The notes beneath the pieces were generated by a model. That model did not search any database, was not told the origin of the DNA, and worked only from the letters and a program-made list of their open reading frames with translations. From assembly GCF_014290175.1 (NCBI RefSeq), contig NZ_JACOOR010000004.1:310001-374000 (forward strand): a stretch of DNA of 64,000 nt, in the 5' to 3' direction. Numbering within the stretch: the first letter of the stretch is position 1; each line of letters opens with the position of its first letter. Below are positions 1 through 8,868 of this stretch, piece by piece. A program made the translations under genes and the position numbers. The DNA is from Anaerosacchariphilus hominis (lineage in GTDB: Bacteria; Bacillota; Clostridia; Lachnospirales; Lachnospiraceae).

Positions 1-205
1 CGATGGTATGATGACAGTCCACCTCCAGATCGCCCTTCACCTGACAGGTCAGATCAAAGAGTCCGTGTCTGGAAAAACCGTTCAGCATATGGTCGAAAAA
101 ACTGATGCCTGTGGAGATATCCCCTTTTCCGCTGCCGTCCAGATTCAGGGTGATGGCGATATCTGTTTCTTTCGTGATTCTGGAAAAACTTGCAATTCGT
201 TCCAT
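1..205 (-). CDS. hisB: Imidazoleglycerol-phosphate dehydratase, N-terminal part (cut by window edge)
   Basis: The first 68 codons of HisB are present, starting [16 protein letters not shown] and containing the FFDHML motif and the DCHHT segment near residue 64, whose His residues belong to the metal-binding site of the family. HisB dehydrates imidazole glycerol phosphate to imidazole acetol phosphate in cytosolic histidine synthesis. The start follows the hisD stop by 3 bases and a GGAGGA ribosome site lies inside the hisD tail, so it is the next gene of the his operon. The rest lies outside the window. Confidence 0.93.
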   Translation of the reverse strand, partial: MERIASFSRITKETDIAITLNLDGSGKGDISTGISFFDHMLNGFSRHGLFDLTCQVKGDLEVDCHHTI

Positions 206-208
206 AGA

Positions 209-1510
209 TTAGTCCTCCTTCTTCTCAAACCGTACGGCAATGGAGTTGGCATGGGCGGTCAGCTGCTCTGCTTTCGCAAAGGTCTCGATATCCTCATGCA
301 CGGCTTCCAAAGCTTCTCTGGAATAATAGACAATACTGGATTTCTTAATAAAATCGTCCACACTCAGCGGAGAGAAGAACTTCGCCGTACCATTGGTCGG
401 CAGGATGTGGTTCGGTCCCGCAAAATAATCGCCCAACGGTTCGCTGGAATTTTCGCCGATGAAAATCGCGCCCGCGTTTTTGATCTTGGTCATTACCTGG
501 AATGGATCCTTTGTAACGATTTCCAGATGCTCGCTGGCGATCTCGTTGGCCGCCGCAATGGCCTCGTCCAGATTCTCCGCGATCAGGATATATCCATAAT
601 TTTCCAGAGATTTCTCCAGAATCGCTTTTCTGGACAGCTTCTGCACAAAACCCTCGATCTCCACCTGTACCTGATCTGCCAGCTCCTTGCTGGTGGTTAC
701 CAGAATCGCGGAAGCCATCTCATCGTGCTCCGCCTGGGAAAGCAGATCAGCTGCCACATAGCGGGGATTCGCTGTCTCGTCGGCCAACACCAGAATCTCG
801 CTGGGGCCTGCGATGGAATCAATGCTTACATAGCCATAGACAGCCTTTTTCGCCAGGGCCACATAGATATTGCCGGGTCCTACAATCTTGTCTACTTTCG
901 GCACGCTTTCAGTACCGAAAGCCAGAGCCGCGATAGCCTGGGCTCCGCCTGCCTTGTAGATCTCGTCTACGCCAGCCTCGCAGGCTGCCACCAGGGTATT
1001 CGGTGACACCTTGCCGTCCTTTCCGGGCGGCGTGGTCATGACGATGCGCTCCACGCCTGCCACTTTGGCCGGCGCCACATTCATCAGAACGGAGGACGGA
1101 TAGACCGCCTTGCCGCCGGGCACATAGACACCGCAGGAGGCAATAGGTCCGATTTTCTGACCCAGCAGGGTGCCGTCCGGCTTACTGTCAAACCAGCTGT
1201 AGCGGCGCTGCTTTTCATGGTAGCTGCGGATATTTACCAGAGCCTTCCTGATGACCTCCAGAAGCTTCGGATCCACCTCCCGGTAAGCCTCTTCGATTTC
1301 CTCTTTGTTGACGCGGATGGAGGAAGAGTCAAGCTTCGCCCCGTCGAACCGCTCCGTATAGGAAAACAGGGCCGCGTCTTTATTCTTTTTTACATCTTCG
1401 ATGATGGCGTTGACCCGTTCGGTAAATTCCCCGTAATGGTTGGGGCTTCGCTTCAACAGCTCATCCAAGAGATTCTGTTTGCTGTTTTCATCCAATGTAA
1501 CGACTTTCAT
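209..1510 (-). CDS. hisD: Histidinol dehydrogenase
   Basis: HisD catalyses the last two steps of histidine synthesis: NAD-dependent, zinc-dependent oxidation of L-histidinol to L-histidine. The 433-residue length is normal for the family. Visible family motifs include VPGGKAVYPSSVLMN, IVGPGNIYVALAK, SIDSIAGPSEILVLAD, LLSQAEHDE with the zinc-ligand/catalytic region, and SEHLEI near the C terminus. The start codon overlaps the stop of the upstream acyltransferase gene as ATGA, which implies translational coupling, and hisB follows 3 bases after the stop. Assignment is secure. Confidence 0.97.
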   Translation of the reverse strand: MKVVTLDENSKQNLLDELLKRSPNHYGEFTERVNAIIEDVKKNKDAALFSYTERFDGAKLDSSSIRVNKEEIEEAYREVDPKLLEVIRKALVNIRSYHEKQRRYSWFDSKPDGTLLGQKIGPIASCGVYVPGGKAVYPSSVLMNVAPAKVAGVERIVMTTPPGKDGKVSPNTLVAACEAGVDEIYKAGGAQAIAALAFGTESVPKVDKIVGPGNIYVALAKKAVYGYVSIDSIAGPSEILVLADETANPRYVAADLLSQAEHDEMASAILVTTSKELADQVQVEIEGFVQKLSRKAILEKSLENYGYILIAENLDEAIAAANEIASEHLEIVTKDPFQVMTKIKNAGAIFIGENSSEPLGDYFAGPNHILPTNGTAKFFSPLSVDDFIKKSSIVYYSREALEAVHEDIETFAKAEQLTAHANSIAVRFEKKED

Positions 1511-2514
1511 TTCGATGACCTCCCAATGAGATGTCCGAACCGGCGGTTAAAAATCCAGACAATGGGAACCTCCGCGGCACAGACCAATATTGCAACGCCC
1601 AGATTGAACACAGGCTGGGACATTGGTATCCATTTTTTGAGAAAAAACATGCCTAACGAAACATAGTATACCACCAGAAAGGTGGCGTGTGTACACATAA
1701 TCACCAGGGAATTCCGACCAAGCCAGCAAAGCACGCGGCTTACCGGAAGGGCTTTTACCAGGCTGACGATACCGGCGCAGCATAAAAATGCGTTCAGATA
1801 ATGCACCGGATGCAGATAAAGATAATGTAAATCAAACACGGGCGACCGGAGCGCCAGCAGACTTCCGGGAAGCAGTAAAAACGTCAGCCAGCCTTTCGGA
1901 ATCTTAGCCAGATACCAGCCCATCAGCAGAAATGGCAGGGCCAGAAGCCCTCTGAGCACCGTGATAAGCAGATCATAACCGAGATACCTGATGGGACTGC
2001 ACTCCCAGGTCACATACTGATCAAGCCCAAGCCCGGCGGAAAGGACGTAAGCGCCAAGGGCCAGCAATAGAATCATCAGATTTCTCTGCCATTCCCGCAT
2101 ACCCTGAACCAGCGCAAACACAGCTCCCGCAATAAAATAGGCCGGTAAAAACCACAGGATATGCACGCCATAACCGGTAAAAGTATCTATATACTGTTTT
2201 GCGAGGACCGTCCCGGAAAGGGTCTCCGGATTTCGGATACTGGTGATCGTATTCATAGCCAGCAGCATCAGGGAAAAGGACAGATAAGGCGTCAGGACGC
2301 CCTGAATCCGGCTGCCGATGGTCTCAAAGGCCGACCGGCCAGTATCCCGCTTCAGATATGCTAGGATTCCGCCCACCACGAAAAACAGCGGCATATGAAA
2401 GGAAGAAATCCACTTCAGAGTGTCCTCCTGTATATATTCGATATGGCCCAGAATCACCAGAAAGATTCCGATGCCCTTCGCCATATCCAGATAGTCCAAA
2501 CGCTTTTGCTGCAT
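1507..2514 (-). CDS. Acyltransferase 3 family membrane protein inside the his operon
   Basis: The protein starts RLDYLDMAKGIGIFLVILGH and has about ten hydrophobic segments over 335 residues. This is the usual form of the acyltransferase-3 (OafA/NodX/Fucose-4-O-acetylase) family, which moves acetyl or other acyl groups onto extracytoplasmic glycans. The family's His is present in ILGHIEY, and SFHMPLFFVVGGILAY is also typical. The substrate cannot be told. The gene lies between hisZG (13-base gap) and hisD (4-base ATGA overlap), so it is co-transcribed with histidine genes although no link to histidine synthesis is known. The ribosome site GGAGGA sits close to the ATG. Confidence 0.85.
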   Translation of the reverse strand: MQQKRLDYLDMAKGIGIFLVILGHIEYIQEDTLKWISSFHMPLFFVVGGILAYLKRDTGRSAFETIGSRIQGVLTPYLSFSLMLLAMNTITSIRNPETLSGTVLAKQYIDTFTGYGVHILWFLPAYFIAGAVFALVQGMREWQRNLMILLLALGAYVLSAGLGLDQYVTWECSPIRYLGYDLLITVLRGLLALPFLLMGWYLAKIPKGWLTFLLLPGSLLALRSPVFDLHYLYLHPVHYLNAFLCCAGIVSLVKALPVSRVLCWLGRNSLVIMCTHATFLVVYYVSLGMFFLKKWIPMSQPVFNLGVAILVCAAEVPIVWIFNRRFGHLIGRSSK

Positions 2515-2526
2515 GCTTCCTCCGAT

Positions 2527-4179
2527 TTAAAGTGCAGCCCTCAGATCTTGAATCAGCTTTGTTATCCGTTCTGATTCCATCTTCATGCTCACCTGATTAA
2601 CCACCATGCGGGCAGACAGAGGCATTACCTCTTCCAGCACGCTGAGGCCATTTTCGCGGAGTGTGGAGCCGGTCTCCACGATATCCACGATCACATCAGA
2701 CAGGCCCACGATGGGAGCCAGCTCGATGGAGCCGTTCAGCTTGATGATCTCCACGGTCTGATGCTTCTGATTATAAAAATAGTCCTTTGCGATATCCGGG
2801 TACTTGGTGGCTACGCGGATCTGCTCCTGATGGGTCAGCTTTTCTCTGACGGATTCCGGTCCGCAGACGCACATGCGGCATTTTCCGAAGCCCAGATCCA
2901 GCACCTCGTACATTTTCCGGCCCTCTTCCACCAGTGTGTCCTTGCCGACCACGCCGATGTCTGCCGCACCGTACTCCACATAAGTAGGTACGTCCGGTCC
3001 CTTTGCCAGGAAGAATTTCAGCCCCAGCTCCTCATTGACGAAGATCAGCTTCCGGCTGTCCGGATCCTTCATCTCTTCGCAGGTGATCCCCACCTTTTCC
3101 AGAAGCTCCAGAGTTTTTTTTGCCAGACGGCCCTTGGTCAGCGCAAAGGTCAGATAACGCTTGCTTTCTCCAGTGGCGTTCACCTTCTTCTCCGCGTCAT
3201 TTCGAAGAGCCCGTTGTAGCTGATCCACCACGATAGCGAAACCGACCGCAGGCAGCTCCCGCCCGAAGTGGGACAGCAGATTGTCATAGCGTCCGCCCTT
3301 GGCAAGGGGCTCACCGTAGCCATAAGAATACGCATGGAAAATGATACCCGTATAGTAATTATACTTACTTAGCATACTCAGGTCAAAGGTAACATACTTT
3401 TCGTAGCCCTTTTCCTTCAGCCCCTTATAAATCTCCCGGAGCCGTTCCAGGGCTTCCAGGGCTTCGCTGTTATCCGTGAGGCTTTTTGCCTTCTGCAGCG
3501 CTTCCTCGCCGCCGGTCAGCGTCGCCATTTCCAGGAAGGTGTTGCGAAGCTTCTCGGAGATTTCGTAACCGGACAGGAGCTCCTCCGCGCCGAAGCGGTT
3601 CTTATCGGAAATGAGTCTTCTAAGGCTTTCTTCCGCCGCGTTTCCAATACCTGCCTCCCGAAGCAGGGCTTTAAAGAATTCCACCTGTCCCACGCTCACC
3701 TGAAATTCCCGAAGGCCTGCCTCCTGCAGGGCCTCGATGAGCACGGAAAGCAGCTCCACATCGGACTCCACGCTTCCGTCACCCATAAGCTCCGCGCCCA
3801 TCTGGGTGGTCTCTTTTAAGCGGCCCTGATATTTGTCGTAGTTGATAAAAGTATTACCCATATAGCAGAGCCGGATGGGCGTCTCGTCATGGAAATACTT
3901 GGATACGGCCCGGGCAATGGACGGGGTCATATCCGGCCGAAGTACCAGGGTGTTGCCCTCTTTGTCGAAAAATTTATAGAGCTCCCGGGAGGGAACGGTA
4001 CCGACCTCGCGGGAAAATACGTCGAAAAACTCGAAGGTGGGCGTCTCGATGCCCTGATAGCCACGGCCTGCCAGCACCCGGTATAAGAGCTGCTGCAATT
4101 CAAACTTCTGTACGAACTCATTGCCGTAAATGTCCCGGACGCCTTCCGGGGTATGTAAAAGCGGATTTTGATTTTTCAT
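2527..4179 (-). CDS. hisZG: Fused HisZ-HisG ATP phosphoribosyltransferase
   Basis: One reading frame carries both subunits of the short-form ATP phosphoribosyltransferase. Residues about 1-325 are HisZ, a class II aminoacyl-tRNA synthetase-like regulatory subunit ([45 protein letters not shown]). After a polar linker, residues about 342-550 are the catalytic short HisG ([44 protein letters not shown]). HisG condenses ATP with PRPP, the first and feedback-regulated step of histidine synthesis. The start at 4179 is chosen because GGAGGA lies 8 bases upstream; a GTG at 4200 in the same frame lacks a site. It is first in the operon. Confidence 0.93.
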   Translation of the reverse strand: MKNQNPLLHTPEGVRDIYGNEFVQKFELQQLLYRVLAGRGYQGIETPTFEFFDVFSREVGTVPSRELYKFFDKEGNTLVLRPDMTPSIARAVSKYFHDETPIRLCYMGNTFINYDKYQGRLKETTQMGAELMGDGSVESDVELLSVLIEALQEAGLREFQVSVGQVEFFKALLREAGIGNAAEESLRRLISDKNRFGAEELLSGYEISEKLRNTFLEMATLTGGEEALQKAKSLTDNSEALEALERLREIYKGLKEKGYEKYVTFDLSMLSKYNYYTGIIFHAYSYGYGEPLAKGGRYDNLLSHFGRELPAVGFAIVVDQLQRALRNDAEKKVNATGESKRYLTFALTKGRLAKKTLELLEKVGITCEEMKDPDSRKLIFVNEELGLKFFLAKGPDVPTYVEYGAADIGVVGKDTLVEEGRKMYEVLDLGFGKCRMCVCGPESVREKLTHQEQIRVATKYPDIAKDYFYNQKHQTVEIIKLNGSIELAPIVGLSDVIVDIVETGSTLRENGLSVLEEVMPLSARMVVNQVSMKMESERITKLIQDLRAAL

Positions 4180-4196
4180 CCTAGGCTTCCTCCTGT

Positions 4197-4226
4197 ACAC
4201 TTTACTGATTTACCATTATAAAGTGT
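4197..4226. promoter_or_regulatory. Inverted repeat over the his promoter (candidate operator)
   Basis: Perfect 8-base arms ACACTTTA (4197-4204) and TAAAGTGT (4219-4226) are separated by 14 bases. The outer arm overlaps the -10 box and the inner arm lies just after the predicted start of transcription of hisZG, where a repressor would block transcription. The dyad is AT-rich with no T-run, so it is a poor terminator. Function is inferred only. Confidence 0.4.
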
Positions 4227-4243
4227 TTATTCTGATTCGTCAA
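4215..4243 (-). promoter_or_regulatory. Sigma-A promoter of the his operon
   Basis: On the minus strand the -35 box TTGACG (4238-4243) and -10 box TATAAT (4215-4220) are 17 bases apart. The -35 lies within the last codons of recU and the recU stop falls in the spacer. Predicted transcription starts near 4208, giving a leader of about 29 bases, too short for a T-box or an attenuator. Confidence 0.8.
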
Positions 4244-4760
4244 TCACTTTCTGTATTCCGTCCAGATAGGGAACCAGATAGCCTCCATGGGGTGTGAGCA
4301 CGTAAGAGAGATCCAGTTCATCGTGGCGGAAGCTTTTCCGGCCGCCATCCTGCGCCCGCTCCCAGAATTCCTTCATCCTTCTATATGGCAGAAAATAAAG
4401 TTCATTTCTTTGGGAAAACAGGATAATCAGAAAGGACACGCCTTCCTGACGCTCAAAGTCCCCCATGAATTCCACCTGATGTGCGTGAATGTTCTGGAGG
4501 GGAAAGGTGTCGGTATCGCACTCCTTAGCGTCAAAGCACACAGGGATCCCCTGAACGGCTCCGATGTAATCCACAGTACTCTTCTGGTCAAAATAGGCCA
4601 GAGTAATGTGCCGGTGCTCCTTGTCGATCCTGATGGGTGTAATAGGGGTTGGCACTTTCTGAATCAGCGCCAGCCCCTGCTCCCTGTATTTTTCATTTGT
4701 ACGGTTGATGAGGTCCTCCAGGGTAGAGCCCCGGAGACCTCTGGAATTCCAGGTTGCCAT
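4227..4760 (-). CDS. recU: Holliday junction resolvase RecU
   Basis: RecU is the Firmicute Holliday junction endonuclease that cuts four-way DNA junctions during recombinational repair and chromosome segregation. The 177-residue protein starts MATWNSRGLRGSTLEDLINRTN, the typical RecU N terminus. It keeps the acidic catalytic core (KSTVDYIGAVQG with Asp, then CFDAKECDTDTFPL matching the D-x-K/E-x-K type centre) and the FLIILFSQRNELYFLPY strand. A GAGGAA ribosome site lies shortly before the ATG. Its 3' end contains the -35 box of the his promoter. Confidence 0.93.
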   Translation of the reverse strand: MATWNSRGLRGSTLEDLINRTNEKYREQGLALIQKVPTPITPIRIDKEHRHITLAYFDQKSTVDYIGAVQGIPVCFDAKECDTDTFPLQNIHAHQVEFMGDFERQEGVSFLIILFSQRNELYFLPYRRMKEFWERAQDGGRKSFRHDELDLSYVLTPHGGYLVPYLDGIQKVIDESE

Positions 4761-4770
4761 AAGTTCCTCT

Positions 4771-5778
4771 TTATTTGGTATGGGATTTCAGGATTCGCTG
4801 GAAAGAGTCGGGAAGCGGCGCGATAAAGTTTTTCTCAGAAAGGGGGGCAAGTACGCCCTCTATCCGGGGAAGCTCCAGACGATAGGCATGAAGCAGCTGA
4901 TATTCCAGACCGAACTTCCTTTTGAATTCCTGATTTACTTTTGGATTGCCGTATTTGGGGTCGCCCACCAGCGGATGGCCGATGCTGGCCAGGTGGGCCC
5001 GTATCTGATGGGAACGGCCGGTGATCAGATTGATCTCCAGGTAAGTATAGGGCTTTCCCTGGATGGTCAGCTGCTTTAGGGGTACATATTCCGTGCAGAT
5101 GGGAAGGGCGTCCCTCCTCTGTTCGGAAAAAATCTGTACCTGGTTGGTCTTTTCGTTTTTCAGAAGCCAGCCTTCTATGCGCTGTTTTCCCGTGATGGTT
5201 CCCAGGGCCACCGTGCGGTAAAACTTGTGCAGGCTTCGCACCCGGAACAGCTCATTCAGCTCCTGGAGTCCCCGAAGGCTCTTGCCTGCTGCCACCAGGC
5301 CGCTGGTATTGCGGTCCAGCCGGTTACAGATACCGGGCCGGAAGCTGCGCAGAGACACTTCCGTGGCCTCTCCCGTCTGAAGCAGATGTTCCGTCAGGTA
5401 TTCCACCAGGGAAATATCAGAGGGCTTTGCTTTCTGGGACAAAAGTCCGGCGGGCTTATTGAACAGGAGCACATGGGAATCCTCGTAGAGAATGTCCGGC
5501 CGGAGCTTTTCGGGGAGCTTCTTCCTTGCTGCCGTATTTTTCGCTCCGGCAGTTTTGGGGCTGGAGAAGCCGTCGATGGTTTTGTCAGCCAGAAAAAGAC
5601 GAATCTCGTCTCCCACTGCCAGCCGTTCCTTTCCATCGGCCTTTTTCCCGTTCAGGGTGATATTCTTTTTTCGAAGCATTTTATAAAAGAAGCTGGCAGG
5701 AGCCTGGTCCATATATTTGGCAAGCAGCTTGTCCAGACGCTGTCCGGCTTCATTTTCTCCTACTGTCAGAAGACGCAT
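4771..5778 (-). CDS. RluA-family rRNA/tRNA pseudouridine synthase
   Basis: This cytosolic enzyme isomerises specific uridines in RNA to pseudouridine. Residues about 1-65 form an S4 RNA-binding domain (GQRLDKLLAKYM). The catalytic domain follows, with the family's signature RPGICNRLDRNTSGLVAAGKS (the Asp of RLDRNTSG is the nucleophile) and LITGRSHQIRAHLASIGHPLVGDPKYG near the C terminus. It is of the RluC/RluD type with 335 residues. The RNA target cannot be told from sequence. The recU start lies 10 bases downstream of its stop, so the two are probably co-transcribed. Confidence 0.92.
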   Translation of the reverse strand: MRLLTVGENEAGQRLDKLLAKYMDQAPASFFYKMLRKKNITLNGKKADGKERLAVGDEIRLFLADKTIDGFSSPKTAGAKNTAARKKLPEKLRPDILYEDSHVLLFNKPAGLLSQKAKPSDISLVEYLTEHLLQTGEATEVSLRSFRPGICNRLDRNTSGLVAAGKSLRGLQELNELFRVRSLHKFYRTVALGTITGKQRIEGWLLKNEKTNQVQIFSEQRRDALPICTEYVPLKQLTIQGKPYTYLEINLITGRSHQIRAHLASIGHPLVGDPKYGNPKVNQEFKRKFGLEYQLLHAYRLELPRIEGVLAPLSEKNFIAPLPDSFQRILKSHTK

Positions 5779-5820
5779 GAATTTCTTCCTTTCCGGATTT
5801 CAAAGATTTGTTCCGGCCGG

Positions 5821-6423
5821 TTACAGAGACAGGGCCAAAATCAGTTCCCGGATCAGTTGCTCCCGGTTCAGGGAGGGATAGCGGTCGTCCGGAGTAAAGG
5901 GGATGGCTTCCGGCTCCCGTCTGCCTAAGACGTCAGTCCGCTCCAGATAGGTTTTCAGGTCCGTGAATATATGGACATGAACGCCGGACAGGCCGTTTTC
6001 CTTCAAAACTTTTATGATATGGGATTCCAGAGCCCGCAGATCCAGCTCTTTGGACGGAGTGTATCCGGCGACCTCATTGCCCCGGATAACCAGGCTGGAA
6101 AGGGGATAATTCTTATCGTAGGTGGTCAGAACCAGCTCCCAGGCGTGGGTAAGTTCCTGAACGTGTAGGGCGATCTGTTCATGCAGATCCCGGGACAGGG
6201 AATGGCGGTTCCAGAACATGATCAGATTGACCGTTTCCTTGCAGGCAGGCAGGCAGCCCACCACAGCCACTACGGTGAACAGATTCATCCGAGTGTGGGA
6301 GGTACAGTATCCGATGGTGAAGATGGCCGCCGGCAGCAGGAACAGGATCAGTGTTTTGATAAGCTGGCTTCGTTTGTGGGCGTCGGTATAGCCATATTCG
6401 CCCTTGGGGATGGTATTTCCCAT
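5821..6423 (-). CDS. Conserved two-helix membrane protein, function unknown
   Basis: I do not recognise a characterised family. The 200-residue protein has a short polar N terminus, two hydrophobic segments (about residues 22-42, LILFLLPAAIFTIGY, and 47-70, FTVVAVVGCLPACKETVNLIMFW) and a soluble domain of about 125 residues. That domain begins with a helix (LHEQIALHVQELTHAWELVLTTYD) and has an alternating strand/helix look, including VRGNEVAGY and VHVHIFTDLKTYLERTD. A GGAGA ribosome site lies 8 bases before the ATG. It sits between an RNA-modifying enzyme and a lipoprotein, which says little about its role. Confidence 0.7.
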   Translation of the reverse strand: MGNTIPKGEYGYTDAHKRSQLIKTLILFLLPAAIFTIGYCTSHTRMNLFTVVAVVGCLPACKETVNLIMFWNRHSLSRDLHEQIALHVQELTHAWELVLTTYDKNYPLSSLVIRGNEVAGYTPSKELDLRALESHIIKVLKENGLSGVHVHIFTDLKTYLERTDVLGRREPEAIPFTPDDRYPSLNREQLIRELILALSL

Positions 6424-6474
6424 GAGAGGTTCTCCTTGTATTTTGTCTTGTATTTCACAGGGCAGTTTTATGTT

Positions 6475-7194
6475 TTATTTCAATGCCCGGATATTTTCCG
6501 GTGTCAGTTTCATCATAGGAACGTCCACGACGGCCGCGTCGCCGATGGTCGTATCCAGCCAGTCCTTCAGGACCGTTTCGTCGATCTCGGTTTCATCCTC
6601 GTCGCCCACCAGGTTCTGATAATAGACGTCCGGATCATCCTTCTGAAAAGCGGTTCCAAGAAGTCCGTAGACGTTTTCATCTTTATTATAGAGGTACAGG
6701 GTAAAGGGCTGGAAATCGCTGCTTTCCAGCGTGCCGGGATGATCGGACCAGTTTGCGCGGGCTACGCCGTTGTCGTAAAAGGTAACCGTCGGAAAGCCCA
6801 TGAATTCCTCATGCACCGCGTCCAGTGCTTCCACAAAATCATAGACCAGAAAGGCCTGGCCGTCTGTGGAAGCGGTGATATAAGAAATCAGCAGCTCACT
6901 GCGGCCGTCTCCATCCACATCCAGCACGGCAAAGCGGTTCCGGGACAGATCAGAGCCGTCGTAATCCAGCTCCAGGCTGTTGGGAAACTGCTGATTATAA
7001 TAGATATCCTCCAGCACCGAGCGGTAAGCGCTCTTTCCGGCCTCAGAAAGGGTGCTTGCGCCTGCGGCGATATCCTCCTTTGAGGCCTCTGTCTCGGAGG
7101 TTGCGGGAGTTACTTCTTCGGTATCTGAATTGCCTTTACAGCCTGCCGCCAGCACCATGGTGCCCAGCAATGCGGCCAGCCAGTATTTTTTCAT
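6475..7194 (-). CDS. Secreted lipoprotein with FG-GAP-like repeat segment
   Basis: The start at 7194 is fixed by an AAAAGGAGAG ribosome site. The protein opens with a lipoprotein signal MKKYWLAALLGTMVLAAGC, the Cys at position 19 being the lipidation site. A Thr/Glu-rich linker follows, then a domain with RFAVLDVDGDGRSELLISYI, a DxDxDG calcium-binding loop like those of FG-GAP/VCBS repeats. It is therefore anchored to the outer face of the membrane. Family and ligand are not recognised. Length is 239 residues; it seems to stand alone between the methyltransferase and the two-helix membrane protein. Confidence 0.75.
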   Translation of the reverse strand: MKKYWLAALLGTMVLAAGCKGNSDTEEVTPATSETEASKEDIAAGASTLSEAGKSAYRSVLEDIYYNQQFPNSLELDYDGSDLSRNRFAVLDVDGDGRSELLISYITASTDGQAFLVYDFVEALDAVHEEFMGFPTVTFYDNGVARANWSDHPGTLESSDFQPFTLYLYNKDENVYGLLGTAFQKDDPDVYYQNLVGDEDETEIDETVLKDWLDTTIGDAAVVDVPMMKLTPENIRALK

Positions 7195-7328
7195 GATGAT
7201 CTCTCCTTTTTCTGTCAGAACATTCTGTCGCGGACGGATGGCCCGCTGAGTCAGAGACCGATCCGCCTGAGTTTCATTATACGCAAATCCCCCATACACT
7301 TCAAGCTTTCTTATAATTTTTCGATTTC

Positions 7329-8033
7329 TTACTTTCGGGCGATGATGTACCAGGTTTTGCTGTAATTTCCTTCGTTTTCCAGAAAATGATTGGCGCATTT
7401 TTCCACCCGGAAACCGTTCTTTTGGAGCAGCTCACAGACGGCCTTTTCATCATGAACGATTTCTTTGATATTCTCCTCGAACTGCTTCTCTCCGTTCTCA
7501 TAGACGGTGGTTTGCAGATTGATCCGGCCGTCGGCATCGTGGGTCACCATGAACTGGGCCTTGACCGTCTCGCTGAAGTCCAGGTCGATGGGCTCCGCCA
7601 TGGGAACCTCTTTTTCATTCAGAATATCGAAAATAAAGTAACCGCCCTCAGCCAGATAGGCGTATACGTTTGCAAAGATCCGGTCGATATCTTCCAGGCG
7701 CATGATATGATTCAGCGCGTCTCCGGTGCAGGTCACCAGATCAAACTGCTCTTTTGGACGGTAGGTGATCATATCTGCCACTTCGTAATGGAGCTTTGGG
7801 TTCCGCTCCATCGCGATCTGAATCATCCCTTCGGAAAAATCCATGCCGCTGGCCTCGATGCCCTCTCCGGCCAGAAGCTCACAGAGCACGCCCGTGCCGC
7901 AGGCCAGGTCCAGGCTTTTGCGGACGGTCACCTGATTTTGGCGCAGCCAGGTCAGAAGTTGTTCCCCGAAGGCCTCGGGAAAATAATTCCAGCCAAACTG
8001 GTTGTAGACTTTGCAGAATGCGGTGCTGTACAT
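7329..8033 (-). CDS. Class I SAM-dependent methyltransferase
   Basis: A methyltransferase domain covers the whole 234 residues: motif I SLDLACGTGVLCELLA binds S-adenosylmethionine, ASGMDFSEGMIQIA is motif II, and FDLVTCTGDALNHI is the substrate-side motif. The acceptor is unknown, presumably a small molecule. The start MYSTAFCKVYNQFGWNYFP at 8033 has a perfect AAAGGAGGT ribosome site; that start lies 17 bases downstream of the sensor-kinase stop at 8050, so it is probably the last gene of the NUDIX/two-component operon. Confidence 0.88.
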   Translation of the reverse strand: MYSTAFCKVYNQFGWNYFPEAFGEQLLTWLRQNQVTVRKSLDLACGTGVLCELLAGEGIEASGMDFSEGMIQIAMERNPKLHYEVADMITYRPKEQFDLVTCTGDALNHIMRLEDIDRIFANVYAYLAEGGYFIFDILNEKEVPMAEPIDLDFSETVKAQFMVTHDADGRINLQTTVYENGEKQFEENIKEIVHDEKAVCELLQKNGFRVEKCANHFLENEGNYSKTWYIIARK

Positions 8034-8049
8034 GGGAAACCTCCTTTGA

Positions 8050-8868
8050 TTAATTTTTCCCTCCAATCCGATCCACCTTCACCGCCATAATAGCCCGGAA
8101 CACGCCGTTGTCAAAATCACACTGGAAATAGCCGTCGTAGGTGTCGGCGATGTCCTGAAGGATCTGGCTGCCGTAGCCGTGACCGGTGCGGATGGGACGT
8201 TCCGCGTGCTTCCGGGAAGCAGGATTCTCCAGGCGGACCAGAAGGTAGCTGCCCCGGAGGGCACCGTGAAGGGTGAGGGAACGCTGCTCTTCCGGAAGCT
8301 CCCGGAGAGCCTCGATGGCATTATCCATGAGGTTGGAAAAGATACTGCAAAGATGCAGGGGATCGATCGGAAGCTTCCGGGGAATCAGAAGCTGATAGTC
8401 GGTCCGGATGCCAAGGGCCTGGCACTGCCGATCTTTTTCTGTCAGAATGGCATTGACCACCTGGTGCTGGCAATATTCCCGGATGCGGGTGTGATCGAGG
8501 GTTTGCTGGACGGAAGCGATATCCGCTTCGGCCGCGTCAGTGTCTCCTTTTTCCAGGAGCAGGCGAATCCGTGAAAGCTGTTGGTTCAGATCCGCGCGCA
8601 TGGACAGAAGCTCGGCATGTTTCTGCTCCAGGGCTTCATTCTGTCGGCGCTCTGCTTCCTGGAGATACTGAAGTTCTGCCAGCTTCCGCTCCTGCCGTTT
8701 CTTTTGAAAGCCCCAGAAAAAAAGATAAATCAGGACCAGGTCTGCCAGCAGATTTAAAAGTATTGCCAGAGTGGTCAGGGCAGAAAGCCGATGATTCTGG
8801 TAAGCAGACAACAGCAGCATCTGACTGATGGGCAGGAGGGCCAGCAGAGCGTAAGTTTTCTTTGTCAT
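8050..8868 (-). CDS. GHKL ATPase subunit of split LytTR-type sensor kinase (no phosphoacceptor His)
   Basis: Two N-terminal membrane helices (about residues 6-22 and 30-53) lead to a coiled coil (57-90) and a dimerisation helix. Where AgrC-type kinases carry R-H-D-x-x-N-H-L, this protein reads R-A-D-L-N-Q-Q-L at 91-98, so the phosphorylated His is replaced by Ala92 (codon GCG, two changes from His). The ATPase domain is intact: N box NLMDNAIEAL at 179-188 and G box GHGYGS at 229-234. It should bind and hydrolyse ATP but cannot autophosphorylate at the usual site. Its ATG overlaps the stop of the upstream gene (ATGA), and that upstream protein has the His. It probably acts as its kinase half. 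Confidence 0.88.
   Translation of the reverse strand: MTKKTYALLALLPISQMLLLSAYQNHRLSALTTLAILLNLLADLVLIYLFFWGFQKKRQERKLAELQYLQEAERRQNEALEQKHAELLSMRADLNQQLSRIRLLLEKGDTDAAEADIASVQQTLDHTRIREYCQHQVVNAILTEKDRQCQALGIRTDYQLLIPRKLPIDPLHLCSIFSNLMDNAIEALRELPEEQRSLTLHGALRGSYLLVRLENPASRKHAERPIRTGHGYGSQILQDIADTYDGYFQCDFDNGVFRAIMAVKVDRIGGKN

Noticed and set aside
4180..4226. T-box or histidine leader before hisZG
   Set aside because: The promoter is only about 29 bases before the start codon, so there is no room.
8865..8868. Frameshift joining the two kinase halves into one gene
   Set aside because: The downstream protein has its own membrane helices and coiled coil before the ATPase, so joining the frames would not give a normal kinase.
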